Shown piece after piece: positions 1 through 8,410 of a stretch of 64,000 nt of DNA. The notes below the pieces were generated by a model that worked only from the letters and a program-made list of their open reading frames with translations, made no database searches and had not been told where the DNA came from. The stretch covers positions 124,001 to 188,000 of the forward strand of contig NZ_SDQE01000005.1 of assembly GCF_004153455.1 (NCBI RefSeq), in the 5' to 3' direction. The stretch comes from Allopusillimonas ginsengisoli. GTDB lineage: Bacteria; Pseudomonadota; Gammaproteobacteria; Burkholderiales; Burkholderiaceae_B. The position numbers and the translations under genes are program-made. The first letter of the stretch is position 1. Each line of letters opens with the position of its first letter.

Positions 1-607
1 CAATGATTTCGCCGCCGTTCGCCTTGACGGCATTGGCCACCTGATCGGCCAGCCCCTGGCCGTAGGCGGTGCGATCATCGATCAGCGCAATTCTTTTGGC
101 GCCCAGGTCTTTGACGATAAATTCGCCATCGGCTGCGCCTTGCTGCGTATCGCTGGTCATCATGCGAAAGGTCGTGTCGTAGCCCTGCTGCGTGTACTCG
201 GGCGAGGTCGCCATGGCAATTTGCGGCAGGCCTGCATCGTTGTACACGCGCGAGGCGGGAATGGTCGTGCCCGAGTTGAAGTGCCCAAGCACGCCGCTCA
301 CGCCGTCGTCCACGATTTGCTGGGCTACCTGTACCGCTGTACGGGGGTCGGCCTGATCGTCGCGTGAGACCAGCTCAAACTTGGCTGTCTTGCCGTCGAG
401 CTGGATATTCTGCGTGTTGGCCTCTTCGAGCGCCAGCGTGAGGCCATTCTTCATGTCCTCGCCATAGTGAGATTGCGGGCCAGTCAGTGGCGCGGCAAAA
501 CCGAGGCGGACGACCTCCGTATCCGCGGCGCTTGCTGCGCCAGCAATCAGGCCAGTTGCAATGGCCGCCGCTGCGGCCATGAGCTTGAATCCAGTGGTGG
601 ATTGCAT
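1..607 (-). CDS. Branched-chain amino acid ABC transporter substrate-binding protein (LivK type), 3' part cut by window
   Basis: The N-terminal ~202 residues of a periplasmic binding protein are present; the C-terminus lies beyond base 1. The start ATG at 607 is preceded by GGAG six bases upstream. Residues 1-27 form a signal peptide (hydrophobic core followed by AGAASAA). The mature part has LGFAAPLTGPQSHYGEDMKN and later GHFNSGTTIPASRVYNDAGL and RIALIDDRTAYGQGLA, typical of type I periplasmic binding folds of the Leu/Ile/Val family. This is not the binding protein of the Liv system at 27.7-32.6 kb, which is encoded separately. The ligand cannot be told from sequence; amino acids are the usual family substrate. 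The permease genes, if adjacent, are outside the window. Confidence 0.85.
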   Translation of the reverse strand, partial: MQSTTGFKLMAAAAAIATGLIAGAASAADTEVVRLGFAAPLTGPQSHYGEDMKNGLTLALEEANTQNIQLDGKTAKFELVSRDDQADPRTAVQVAQQIVDDGVSGVLGHFNSGTTIPASRVYNDAGLPQIAMATSPEYTQQGYDTTFRMMTSDTQQGAADGEFIVKDLGAKRIALIDDRTAYGQGLADQVANAVKANGGEII

Positions 608-758
608 AAGAATCTCCGTTATGTTGTTTGAAAATTTTGTTGCGATGTGAGCTGTTTGCTCACAATCGCAACAAAGGTACTGCAGATAAAGCGTGATCCC
701 TTATCTTGAAACAACTGCCTGAGTCCTAGCTTCTGCCCCCCGGCTTTCAGCAAGCTGC

Positions 759-3700
759 TCAGCCTATCATCATGAGGCTGGCATTCCCGCCTGCCGCCGT
801 TGTGTTGATGCTGACCGAAACCTCACGCAACAGACGCTCCATCCTGTACGTCTGGCCTGCGGCAATATCTTCGCTGGTCAATCCCTGCACAGAAACAATC
901 GGCCCTGGCCGCGCGGCTACCGTGCGATTGAGTTCGCCCAGCGCATCGCCATCGCCCTCGAACAGGACGGCTTGATAGTCGCCTGACGCGATGTCGTCTT
1001 CGGCCACCCATTGCACCTGCTCGCGCGCAACATCGCCAAGACTTGCCACCCAACCGCGCGCGGCGCCTGTATCCAGAAGCTTCATCACATTTTTCGTGCT
1101 GGCGCAGGCCTCATACTGGGCGCGCATACCTGCCTGTGTGGCCGCGATGCACAAGACGCTGCCGCGTGGCGCCGTCCTGTACAGATTGTTCTCTCCGGTG
1201 GGACCGGGCAGCGCAATGGACGCGGCCGGCTCACCGTTGGCCGCAATGCCAGCCGGCAGGCCATCTGGATGCCTGCTTAGCAGGCGCAGCAAATACAAGG
1301 GCCCGCCCGCCTTGGGGCCCGTGCCCGACAGGCCCTCCCCGCCAAAAGGCTGCACACCCACGACCGCACCGACAACATTTCTGTTGACGTAGATATTCCC
1401 GGCGTGAATGCGTTCGGATACTCTCGCAACCGTTTCATCCAGACGCGTGTGCACACCGAACGTCAATCCATAACCCGAGGCATTGATTGCATCGATGATC
1501 TGATCCAGGCTGTCTCGGCGATAGCGCACAATATGTAGCACAGGGCCAAACACCTCTTTCTTGAGTTGCTGCGGCTGATCGAGTTCGATCAGGGTTGGCG
1601 CCACGAAGGTGCCGTGGCGACATTCCTCGCCCAGCGCCACCTGATCCACAGGATGTCCCGCGTCGCGCATGGATTGTATATGGCTTTGTATGCCTGCCAA
1701 AGCCTCCGCGTCAATCACCGGCCCCACATCGGTGCTCAGCCGATCAGGGTTTCCGACGCGAAGCTCCTGCAGTGCGCCGCGCAACATCTCGAGCACGTGG
1801 TCGGCGCAATCCTCCTGAACGCACAACAAGCGCAATGCAGAACAGCGCTGTCCCGCCGAGTCGAATGCAGACGCCAGCACATCGGCGACGACCTGCTCCG
1901 CAAGCGCGGAGGAATCCACAATCATGGCGTTTAACCCGCCGGTTTCCGCAATCAAAGGAATGGGGCGTCCCGAGTCGTCGAGCCGCTCGGCCAGTTGACG
2001 AGAGATCAGATGCGCAACACTGGTCGATCCGGTAAACAGCACACCACGCACAATCGGACTGGCCACCAGGGCAGCCCCCACGGTCTCCCCCCGCCCCGGC
2101 AACAGTTGCACAGCGCCAGCAGGGATGCCTGCCCGATGCATGGCCGACACGGCTGCAGCGGCAATCAAACATGTCTGCTCTGCGGGTTTGGCCAGCACGG
2201 TATTGCCGGCCGCCAAGGCAGCCGACACCTGCCCGGTAAAAATGGCCAAGGGAAAATTCCAGGGGCTGATGCACAGCACCGGGCCAAGCGGCCGGTGGCT
2301 GTCGTTGGAAAAATCGCGCTCGATCTGCCCGGCGTAGTAACGCAGGAAATCCACCGCTTCACGCACCTCGGCGATCGCATTGGGCAGTGATTTGCCAGCC
2401 TCGCGCACGATGAGCCCCAGCAACAGCTGCATCTCATCTTCCAGTATTTGGGCGGTGCGCAGCAGACAGCGCGCCCGATCGGCCACCGGCGTGGCTGCCC
2501 AAATAGGGGCTGCGTGCGCGGCTGCATTCAGCGCATTGCTGACGTCCGCATCGCTGGCTTCAATCACGTGCCCCACGACGTCGCGGTGATTGGCCGGATT
2601 GCGTACGGATTGAGCCTTGTCTTGCTGCCAGTCAACCTTTTGTTCGGCGAGCATAGGCATGGCATGCCAGGCCTGTGACGTGCCACCGAGCAATGCGGAC
2701 GCCAGTGAGCCCAGGCGATGCTCGTTGCTCAAGTCTATGCCGGCAGAGTTTTCCCGGCCGTCCGCTTGCAGATACAAGCCACGAGGCAGCGGTATTTTGT
2801 CGTGCGGTGCGCCCAGTGGCTCTACACGTTCCGCCGCGGCGACCGGATCGGCAATCAAGGTATCCACGGAAATGTCCTCGTCGCCAATCTGGTTGACGAA
2901 CGAGGTATTGGCGCCATTCTCGAGCAGGCGGCGCACAAGATAGGCCAACAGGGTTTCGTGGGAACCCACCGGTGCGTAGATGCGGCACGGACGGTTCAGC
3001 CCGCCATCCGACACAGGCCCGGTCACATGCTCGTACAGCGATTCACCCATGCCATGCAGACACTGGAATTCGTATTGGCCCGGGTAGTAGTTTTCTCCGG
3101 CCATATAAAAGATCGAAGCCAATGTGTGGGCGTTATGCGTGGCAAATTGCGGATAGACTGCCTGAGGCGCGGCCAGCAGTTTTCGGGCGCAGGCCAGGTA
3201 GGAAACATCCGTATGGATTTTACGGGTGAACACGGGATAGCCTTCCAGGCCGTCGACCTGCGCCCGCTTGATTTCGGTATCCCAGTACGCGCCTTTGACC
3301 AGGCGAACCATGATGCGATGCCTGCTGCGCGCAGCCAGATCAATCAAGTAGTCGATCACAAAGGGTGCGCGTTTCTGGTAGGCCTGCACCACGAATCCAA
3401 TACCGTTCCAGCCTGCCAGGTCAGCATCAAAACACAGCGCCTCAAGCAGATCCAGTGACAACTCCAGTCGGTCGGCTTCTTCGGCGTCAATGTTCAGACC
3501 GATGTCGTAATGACGGGCCAATCGGGTCAGTTCAAGCAGACGCGGCAACAATTCTGCCATGGCGCGGTCGCGCTGCGCACGCGAATAACGCGGATGCAGC
3601 GCCGACAGCTTGATGGAAATGCCCGGACCTTCGTAAATGCCGCGACGTTGCGCCGCCTTGCCAATCGCATGGATGGACTGCTCATAAGCATTGTAATAAC

Positions 3701-4571
3701 GCTGCGCATCCGCCGCCGTGGTGGCCGCCTCGCCCAGCATATCGTAAGAGTAGCGAAAGCCCTTCTCTTCATGCTTGCGGCTGTTTGCCAAGGCCGATGA
3801 AATTGTCTGGCCTGCCACAAACTGCTCGCCCATCATGCGCATCGCGATATTGACGCCCTTGCGTATCAGCGGCTCTCCGCCCTTTCCTATCATGCGTGTC
3901 AGGGCGCGTGACAAAGATTGCTCGCTGTTGACAGCGACCAGCCGTCCGGTGACCAAAAGCCCCCAGGTTGCCGCATTGACGAACAGGGATGAGGACTCGC
4001 CCATGTGGGACCGCCAGTCGCCTTGCGCGATCTTGTCGCGGATCAACGCATCCCGTGTCGCTCTATCTGGAATGCGCAACAATGCCTCTGCCAGGCACAT
4101 CAGCGCAACACCTTCCTGGCTGGACAAGGAAAATTCCTGAATCAGGCTTTCCACCACGCCGCTCTTGCGCTTGCCCCGCACAGTCTGCACCAATTTGCTC
4201 GCGAGCGCATGGACATCTTTGGGTTGCGCATTGCGTGCCTTGTCGATCAGGAGCGGGAGACACTCTGTTTCAGGCCGGCGATAGGCGGACGTGATGGCAG
4301 CACGCAGCACAGACTGAGGCTGAACATCCTGGACAAACTCATAAAAGGGAGGAGAGACATCGGGCGCGGCAACTTCTTGACCAGCATCCGACGCATCCGT
4401 ATCAAAGTACGAAATTTCGGCAGGCAACTGCCCGCGCTCGATCGCATCGATGTAGGCATAAAGCGCCTGCTTGTGCAGCCAATGCGGCGTGCATCCGAGA
4501 CGCGTTGCCGCTACGCGCAGGCGTTCGCGCAATGATTCATCTACCTTGACCCCAAGCGTCGTCGTAGCCAT
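759..4571 (-). CDS. putA: Trifunctional proline utilization protein PutA (repressor, proline dehydrogenase, P5C dehydrogenase)
   Basis: PutA oxidises proline to pyrroline-5-carboxylate with FAD and then to glutamate with NAD; long forms also repress their own promoter. At 1270 residues it has the usual length of the trifunctional type (E. coli 1320). Residues 1-50 (ATTTLGVKVDESLRERL) are a ribbon-helix-helix DNA-binding domain. The proline dehydrogenase barrel spans roughly 200-550 with RLVKGAYWDTEIKRAQ and YYPGQYEFQCLHGMGE. The aldehyde dehydrogenase domain spans roughly 650-1100 with SPWNFPLAIFTGQ, FTGSTSVA, the general-base Glu in ETGG (about E876) and the catalytic Cys in SAGQRCSALR (about C910). 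I chose the ATG at 4571, not the ATG at 4604, because the conserved RHH domain begins directly after it. It is separated from pqiC by 143 bases that hold a candidate operator, so it is probably its own transcription unit. Confidence 0.96.
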   Translation of the reverse strand: MATTTLGVKVDESLRERLRVAATRLGCTPHWLHKQALYAYIDAIERGQLPAEISYFDTDASDAGQEVAAPDVSPPFYEFVQDVQPQSVLRAAITSAYRRPETECLPLLIDKARNAQPKDVHALASKLVQTVRGKRKSGVVESLIQEFSLSSQEGVALMCLAEALLRIPDRATRDALIRDKIAQGDWRSHMGESSSLFVNAATWGLLVTGRLVAVNSEQSLSRALTRMIGKGGEPLIRKGVNIAMRMMGEQFVAGQTISSALANSRKHEEKGFRYSYDMLGEAATTAADAQRYYNAYEQSIHAIGKAAQRRGIYEGPGISIKLSALHPRYSRAQRDRAMAELLPRLLELTRLARHYDIGLNIDAEEADRLELSLDLLEALCFDADLAGWNGIGFVVQAYQKRAPFVIDYLIDLAARSRHRIMVRLVKGAYWDTEIKRAQVDGLEGYPVFTRKIHTDVSYLACARKLLAAPQAVYPQFATHNAHTLASIFYMAGENYYPGQYEFQCLHGMGESLYEHVTGPVSDGGLNRPCRIYAPVGSHETLLAYLVRRLLENGANTSFVNQIGDEDISVDTLIADPVAAAERVEPLGAPHDKIPLPRGLYLQADGRENSAGIDLSNEHRLGSLASALLGGTSQAWHAMPMLAEQKVDWQQDKAQSVRNPANHRDVVGHVIEASDADVSNALNAAAHAAPIWAATPVADRARCLLRTAQILEDEMQLLLGLIVREAGKSLPNAIAEVREAVDFLRYYAGQIERDFSNDSHRPLGPVLCISPWNFPLAIFTGQVSAALAAGNTVLAKPAEQTCLIAAAAVSAMHRAGIPAGAVQLLPGRGETVGAALVASPIVRGVLFTGSTSVAHLISRQLAERLDDSGRPIPLIAETGGLNAMIVDSSALAEQVVADVLASAFDSAGQRCSALRLLCVQEDCADHVLEMLRGALQELRVGNPDRLSTDVGPVIDAEALAGIQSHIQSMRDAGHPVDQVALGEECRHGTFVAPTLIELDQPQQLKKEVFGPVLHIVRYRRDSLDQIIDAINASGYGLTFGVHTRLDETVARVSERIHAGNIYVNRNVVGAVVGVQPFGGEGLSGTGPKAGGPLYLLRLLSRHPDGLPAGIAANGEPAASIALPGPTGENNLYRTAPRGSVLCIAATQAGMRAQYEACASTKNVMKLLDTGAARGWVASLGDVAREQVQWVAEDDIASGDYQAVLFEGDGDALGELNRTVAARPGPIVSVQGLTSEDIAAGQTYRMERLLREVSVSINTTAAGGNASLMMIG

Positions 4572-4599
4572 AGTGTATTCGTATGCTCCACCGTAAAAG

Positions 4600-4618
4600 T
4601 GCAACCCGAATGGTTGCC
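4600..4618. promoter_or_regulatory. Candidate PutA operator (inverted repeat)
   Basis: Arms GCAACC (4601-4606) and GGTTGC (4612-4617) form a perfect inverted repeat around a 5-base spacer, 29-47 bases upstream of the putA start. Read with the flanking base, the left arm is TGCAAC, the exact complement of GTTGCA, the hexamer recognised by E. coli PutA; the right arm GTTGCC matches five of six. Because this PutA keeps its RHH domain, autorepression here is a reasonable inference. No footprint or expression evidence is available. Confidence 0.5.
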
Positions 4619-4714
4619 CACTATCAAGATGCGAATACTAAACGGGTTATACCCTCAAGACCACTCAGGTTAACCCTTAATCAAAACAAGCCTGAAAAGG
4701 TACAACCCACACGG

Positions 4715-5416
4715 TCACCCACGTGCGCACCCCTTGACCCGCACTTGCGCCCGCGACTCGGCTGCAGGGCTCGCGTTCATGGCCTGAATGGCCTTGCCTT
4801 CAATCGCCGACGCGATCAACCCTGACATGGCAGCCAGCGCCTCTTGATGACCGTGAACCAGTGAAGAAACACCTTCGCCTACCGGCACGACCACCTGCAC
4901 CTGACACAACAACGCCTGGCGACCCGATATATTGACCGGGCGCAGGCGCCAGGTAGCCTCCAGGACAGCATGCCGACCGTACAGCGACTCAAATCGCTGA
5001 ACGCGCATATCGACCTTCCATAGCCCCAGGCTCGCAGGAACAGACTTGGCAGGCAGCTCGATGACATTAAGCCTGCGGGACAAATCGTCGGCAAGGGCCG
5101 CACGCAGCTCTTCGGACAGCGTTGAGGCCCACAGATAGGCGTTGAGCGGCGTCACCTGGGTCGAATCAGGGTCTGTCAGCACGATCTGCGGCCTGTCCAC
5201 TTGCTCTGGCACGCTGACGGTGTCAACGCTGATGGCATAGCCAGGCGTCGCCTGGCTCGCGCCGGTTGCCCGCTTAACCTCTGAGCTGTCCGACCCGTGC
5301 GCCTCAAGCGGGCCTGCCGATGGCATCAGCGAATAATAGTGACTTTCCGACATACCGGCGCACGCTGCAAGCAAGACGCATAACGAGAGAGCTGCCAGGG
5401 CATTGATACGCTTCAT
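4715..5416 (-). CDS. pqiC: PqiC-type outer-membrane lipoprotein of the MCE transport system
   Basis: This 233-residue lipoprotein carries a signal peptide ending in a lipobox (VLLAAC, residues ~14-19), so it should be lipidated and held in the outer membrane. The body matches the ABC-type transport auxiliary (PqiC/YmbA) family: SHYYSLMP near the N-terminus, then ISVDTVSVPEQVDRPQIV and a long domain ending in a charged tail. PqiC is the outer-membrane partner of PqiA and PqiB in the paraquat-inducible envelope lipid-transport system. It lies 8 bases after pqiB, and pqiB 4 bases after pqiA, so all three should be one transcript. Confidence 0.9.
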   Translation of the reverse strand: MKRINALAALSLCVLLAACAGMSESHYYSLMPSAGPLEAHGSDSSEVKRATGASQATPGYAISVDTVSVPEQVDRPQIVLTDPDSTQVTPLNAYLWASTLSEELRAALADDLSRRLNVIELPAKSVPASLGLWKVDMRVQRFESLYGRHAVLEATWRLRPVNISGRQALLCQVQVVVPVGEGVSSLVHGHQEALAAMSGLIASAIEGKAIQAMNASPAAESRAQVRVKGCARG

Positions 5417-5424
5417 GGATTTCC

Positions 5425-7080
5425 CTACGGTGTGATGAATGCAGGATCTTGGGCCCGGCCGCGAACCACCGAAGACGGATGCGTCTGCAAATAATCGGCC
5501 AGCGCGCGCAATGAGCGAGCAGCGTTGCTCAATTCCTTCATGGTGCCTTCCAAATTATTCGTCATGGTGGAGTCCTGCCCCAACAGGTGATTGACACTTT
5601 CAAGCGACTTCTGCGCCGACTTCAGCATAGAGGTTGCCTGAGGCGCCAATTCGCCCTCTATGCGATCGAACACTTTGTTCAGCGCCTCCAGGCTGTCACG
5701 CAGCTCCACACCGATGTCGGCAAAGGGAATCTGGTCAAACTTGTTGACGATGCTGCTGATCTGCTGCTGGAGCTGATCAAAGTTGCCTGCGATGGTCGGC
5801 ACGACCAGGGGTTCCGTTTCTGGATCGAAAGGGACGGGATCCGACTTGGGGAAGAAATCAAGCGCAACGTACTGCTGTCCGGTCAGCAAGTTTGCAGGCC
5901 TGATCTGTGCCCGCAAACCTTTGTCTATCATGGGGCCGAGCAATCGGATGGCAGCGGTGCGGCCCCCCTCAGTGCCCCGCGCCGCCCTGTCGTACAGCCG
6001 GCCAAAGCGCAGGGGATAGAGCTCGACCTCCACTCGCGCAAAGAAATGGCCGCTGTCATTGTCGTAATCCACGTTAACGTTGGATACCTTGCCCAGCTCC
6101 AACCCACGAAAGTCGACAGGCGCGCCAACCTTCAGCCCGCGCACCGACTGCAGAAAATGCAGCGCTATCACAAAGGGCGGGCCATCCGGATCGGCCATGG
6201 CGGCCTCGCGGGTGCCGGCAAGCCGAAACCGGCTGTTGGCCTTTGCGGGCTCAGTATCGTCGGGGCCTGCAGACTCAAACGCGATCCCGCCCGCCACTAT
6301 GGACACAAAGGAGCCGGTCTCAACCTTGAACCCATCCGCATCCAGAGAAAGATTGATGCCACTCGCGTTCCAGAACCGAGCGTCCTCCGTCACGAACTTG
6401 TCATAAGGCGCATCCACAAACACCTGCACGTTGACCGCTCTCCCGCTCTGGTCGAGCGAGTATCCGATAATCTGGCCAACCTGTATGCGCCTGAAGTAAA
6501 CGGGCGAGCCGATCTCCAGCGACCCAAGGTCGACCGCTCTCAAGGTGAAACGTGTTCCCGGACGCGAGCTGCTGATTTCCGGCGGTTGCTCCAGCCCCTT
6601 GAACTCATACACGGCTTCATCTTCATTCTCAGGGGTTTCTGCCGTGTCAACGCTGATATAGGCACCCGAAATCAGCGTGTTCAGGCCGGTCACGCCGGTG
6701 AAACCGAGCCGCGGCCGAACTACCCAGAAACGGCTGCCAGAGCGGGCAATGTAATCTGCGCTTTCACGATCGATTTCCGCGCTGACCAGCGCATTCTTTC
6801 GATCCTTCGATACTTTGATGCCCGTCACCGTGCCAATGACGACTTCTTTATAACGAACCTTGGTCTGCCCAACCTCCAGCCCATCAGCCGATTCAAAGCT
6901 GATGGTGACAGTGGGGCCAGCGTGAAGCCAATCCCGGAACAGCAACGAGGCGCCCACAATCGCCGCAATCAGCGGCACCAACCATATCCAGGACACACGG
7001 GCCTGTCGGCGGCTTTTCACGACCGGACGCGCAACGTCTGGGGCAGATGTGGATTCCGGCTTGTTATCTTGTTCTGTCAT
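5425..7080 (-). CDS. pqiB: PqiB, MCE-domain intermembrane transport protein
   Basis: PqiB is a 551-residue inner-membrane-anchored protein of the MlaD/MCE superfamily whose hexamers form a periplasm-spanning lipid conduit. After a short charged cytoplasmic N-terminus there is one membrane helix (WIWLVPLIAAIVGASLLF, residues ~28-45). Repeated MCE domains follow, marked by ISFESADGLEVGQTKVRYKE near residue 55, SPVYFRRIQVGQIIGY near 215 and APVDFRGLELGKVSNVNVDY near 340. A C-terminal helical region (LQQQISSIVNKFDQIPF onward) is the coiled segment of the tube. I placed the start at the ATG at 7080, since upstream codons overlap pqiA and add nothing conserved. E. coli PqiB is of similar length (546 residues). 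Confidence 0.93.
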   Translation of the reverse strand: MTEQDNKPESTSAPDVARPVVKSRRQARVSWIWLVPLIAAIVGASLLFRDWLHAGPTVTISFESADGLEVGQTKVRYKEVVIGTVTGIKVSKDRKNALVSAEIDRESADYIARSGSRFWVVRPRLGFTGVTGLNTLISGAYISVDTAETPENEDEAVYEFKGLEQPPEISSSRPGTRFTLRAVDLGSLEIGSPVYFRRIQVGQIIGYSLDQSGRAVNVQVFVDAPYDKFVTEDARFWNASGINLSLDADGFKVETGSFVSIVAGGIAFESAGPDDTEPAKANSRFRLAGTREAAMADPDGPPFVIALHFLQSVRGLKVGAPVDFRGLELGKVSNVNVDYDNDSGHFFARVEVELYPLRFGRLYDRAARGTEGGRTAAIRLLGPMIDKGLRAQIRPANLLTGQQYVALDFFPKSDPVPFDPETEPLVVPTIAGNFDQLQQQISSIVNKFDQIPFADIGVELRDSLEALNKVFDRIEGELAPQATSMLKSAQKSLESVNHLLGQDSTMTNNLEGTMKELSNAARSLRALADYLQTHPSSVVRGRAQDPAFITP

Positions 7081-7084
7081 GGTT

Positions 7085-8410
7085 TCAGTGTTGCTCCGGT
7101 ATTCCAACCGATGCAGGCTTATCCTTCTGGCATACCTGGGCGGCGGAACGATAGCAAGCGTTGTGCCTAACATCGGGCCGCCTATCCCAGCCCATGCGCG
7201 GATCATAGCTGTGCGCTGCCAGCATGGTCAAAATAACGACCATGCCGAAGCTGGCCGCCGCCGGACCGGCGATCACCTGCGAAATCCCCGGAAAATTGGC
7301 CATTGCGGACATCAGAATCACGACAAAGACATCCAGCATAGACCAGTGGCCAATAAAATTGACGAATTCATACAACCGCGTTCGCGAACGTTGCATGTCA
7401 CGACCTTCCCAGCGAGTGCGCAGCATCAGCAACATCAGCACCATAAGTTTGGTGATCGGCACGACAATACTGGCCACGAACACGATAATGGCAAGATCGG
7501 GAGAACCTAGCTGCCACAGCTCCAGTACGCCGCCCAGTATGGTGTGGGAACTATCCTCTGTCAGCGCGCGTATGCGCATAATAGGCAAGAGATTGGCGGG
7601 CAGATAGAAAATGGCCGCGGCAATCAGAAAAGCCCACACGCGCGCGCGCATTCGAGGTTGACGGCGATACAGCCGCGCGCTGCAACGGCTGCAGGACGCC
7701 GGCTCGTCGGGGTCGTCGGGGGCCCATGCCTGGACATAGCCGCAGCTGGGGCAAGCCGCAGCCAGCTCAGCGGGTGTGCCGGCTGGCAGAGCGGACACGG
7801 GTACCAGGCCTGCGTCCTCGGCAAAATGCCAGATGCGGTGCGTGGACACGCGCGACATGGCGGTAAAAAGAAAGGCCAAGCCGGCAAACGCCCAGATGGC
7901 TGGGCCTACGCTGATCAAGGCAAGCCCCGAAAACTTCACCATGGCCACGAAAATACCCAGCATCAGCACAGGCACCATACTCCAGGCACTGGCAACATGG
8001 AGCAGCCGCATGCCCAAAGAAAAATCGCCAGGGAGATGGCCTGAGCGTACCGCCAGCAATGCCCATAACGTCACCAGCAGCTGCGTCAGCGGCATCCAGA
8101 AACTGAACAGGCCGGTCATGATCGCGACGACCTGGTGTCCCTGCTGCCAAGTGAGCCATAACGCGCCGGGCAACGAGGCATCAACCTGCATGCCGCTGAT
8201 GACGAGACGAGCGATCGGGTAATAGTTGGCGATGGCAAACAAGATAACACCCGTAGCCACGAGCGCTATCCAGCTATCCAGGCCTAGCCGGCTTTGACGA
8301 TAAAGTTCCGCCTGACAGCACGAACACGACGCGACCGCCCCTGCTTCCAGGGGCGTACGTTCATGCAGCGTAGCGCACTGCTCGCAAGCGATCAGCGGAC
8401 TGCCCGCCAT
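7085..8410 (-). CDS. pqiA: PqiA, integral inner-membrane protein of the Pqi system
   Basis: PqiA is a 441-residue polytopic membrane protein with two similar halves. Each half begins with a zinc-ribbon-like Cys pair arrangement: CEQC and CSCC near the N-terminus, and CPSC and CSRC near residue 220. Each half carries about four hydrophobic helices (for example WIALVATGVILFAIANYYPI and AFLIAAAIFYLPANLLPIMR). That is the family pattern (E. coli PqiA, 417 residues). The ATG at 8410 overlaps the clpA stop in the sequence TGATG, so translation is probably coupled to clpA. A TTG one codon upstream is possible but unlikely to be used. Confidence 0.93.
   Translation of the reverse strand: MAGSPLIACEQCATLHERTPLEAGAVASCSCCQAELYRQSRLGLDSWIALVATGVILFAIANYYPIARLVISGMQVDASLPGALWLTWQQGHQVVAIMTGLFSFWMPLTQLLVTLWALLAVRSGHLPGDFSLGMRLLHVASAWSMVPVLMLGIFVAMVKFSGLALISVGPAIWAFAGLAFLFTAMSRVSTHRIWHFAEDAGLVPVSALPAGTPAELAAACPSCGYVQAWAPDDPDEPASCSRCSARLYRRQPRMRARVWAFLIAAAIFYLPANLLPIMRIRALTEDSSHTILGGVLELWQLGSPDLAIIVFVASIVVPITKLMVLMLLMLRTRWEGRDMQRSRTRLYEFVNFIGHWSMLDVFVVILMSAMANFPGISQVIAGPAAASFGMVVILTMLAAHSYDPRMGWDRRPDVRHNACYRSAAQVCQKDKPASVGIPEQH

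Noticed and set aside
5587-7170. A 527-codon plus-strand frame antisense to pqiB
   Set aside because: Composition (many Arg, His and Gln) is typical of a shadow frame, and pqiB is well supported by MCE domains and operon context.
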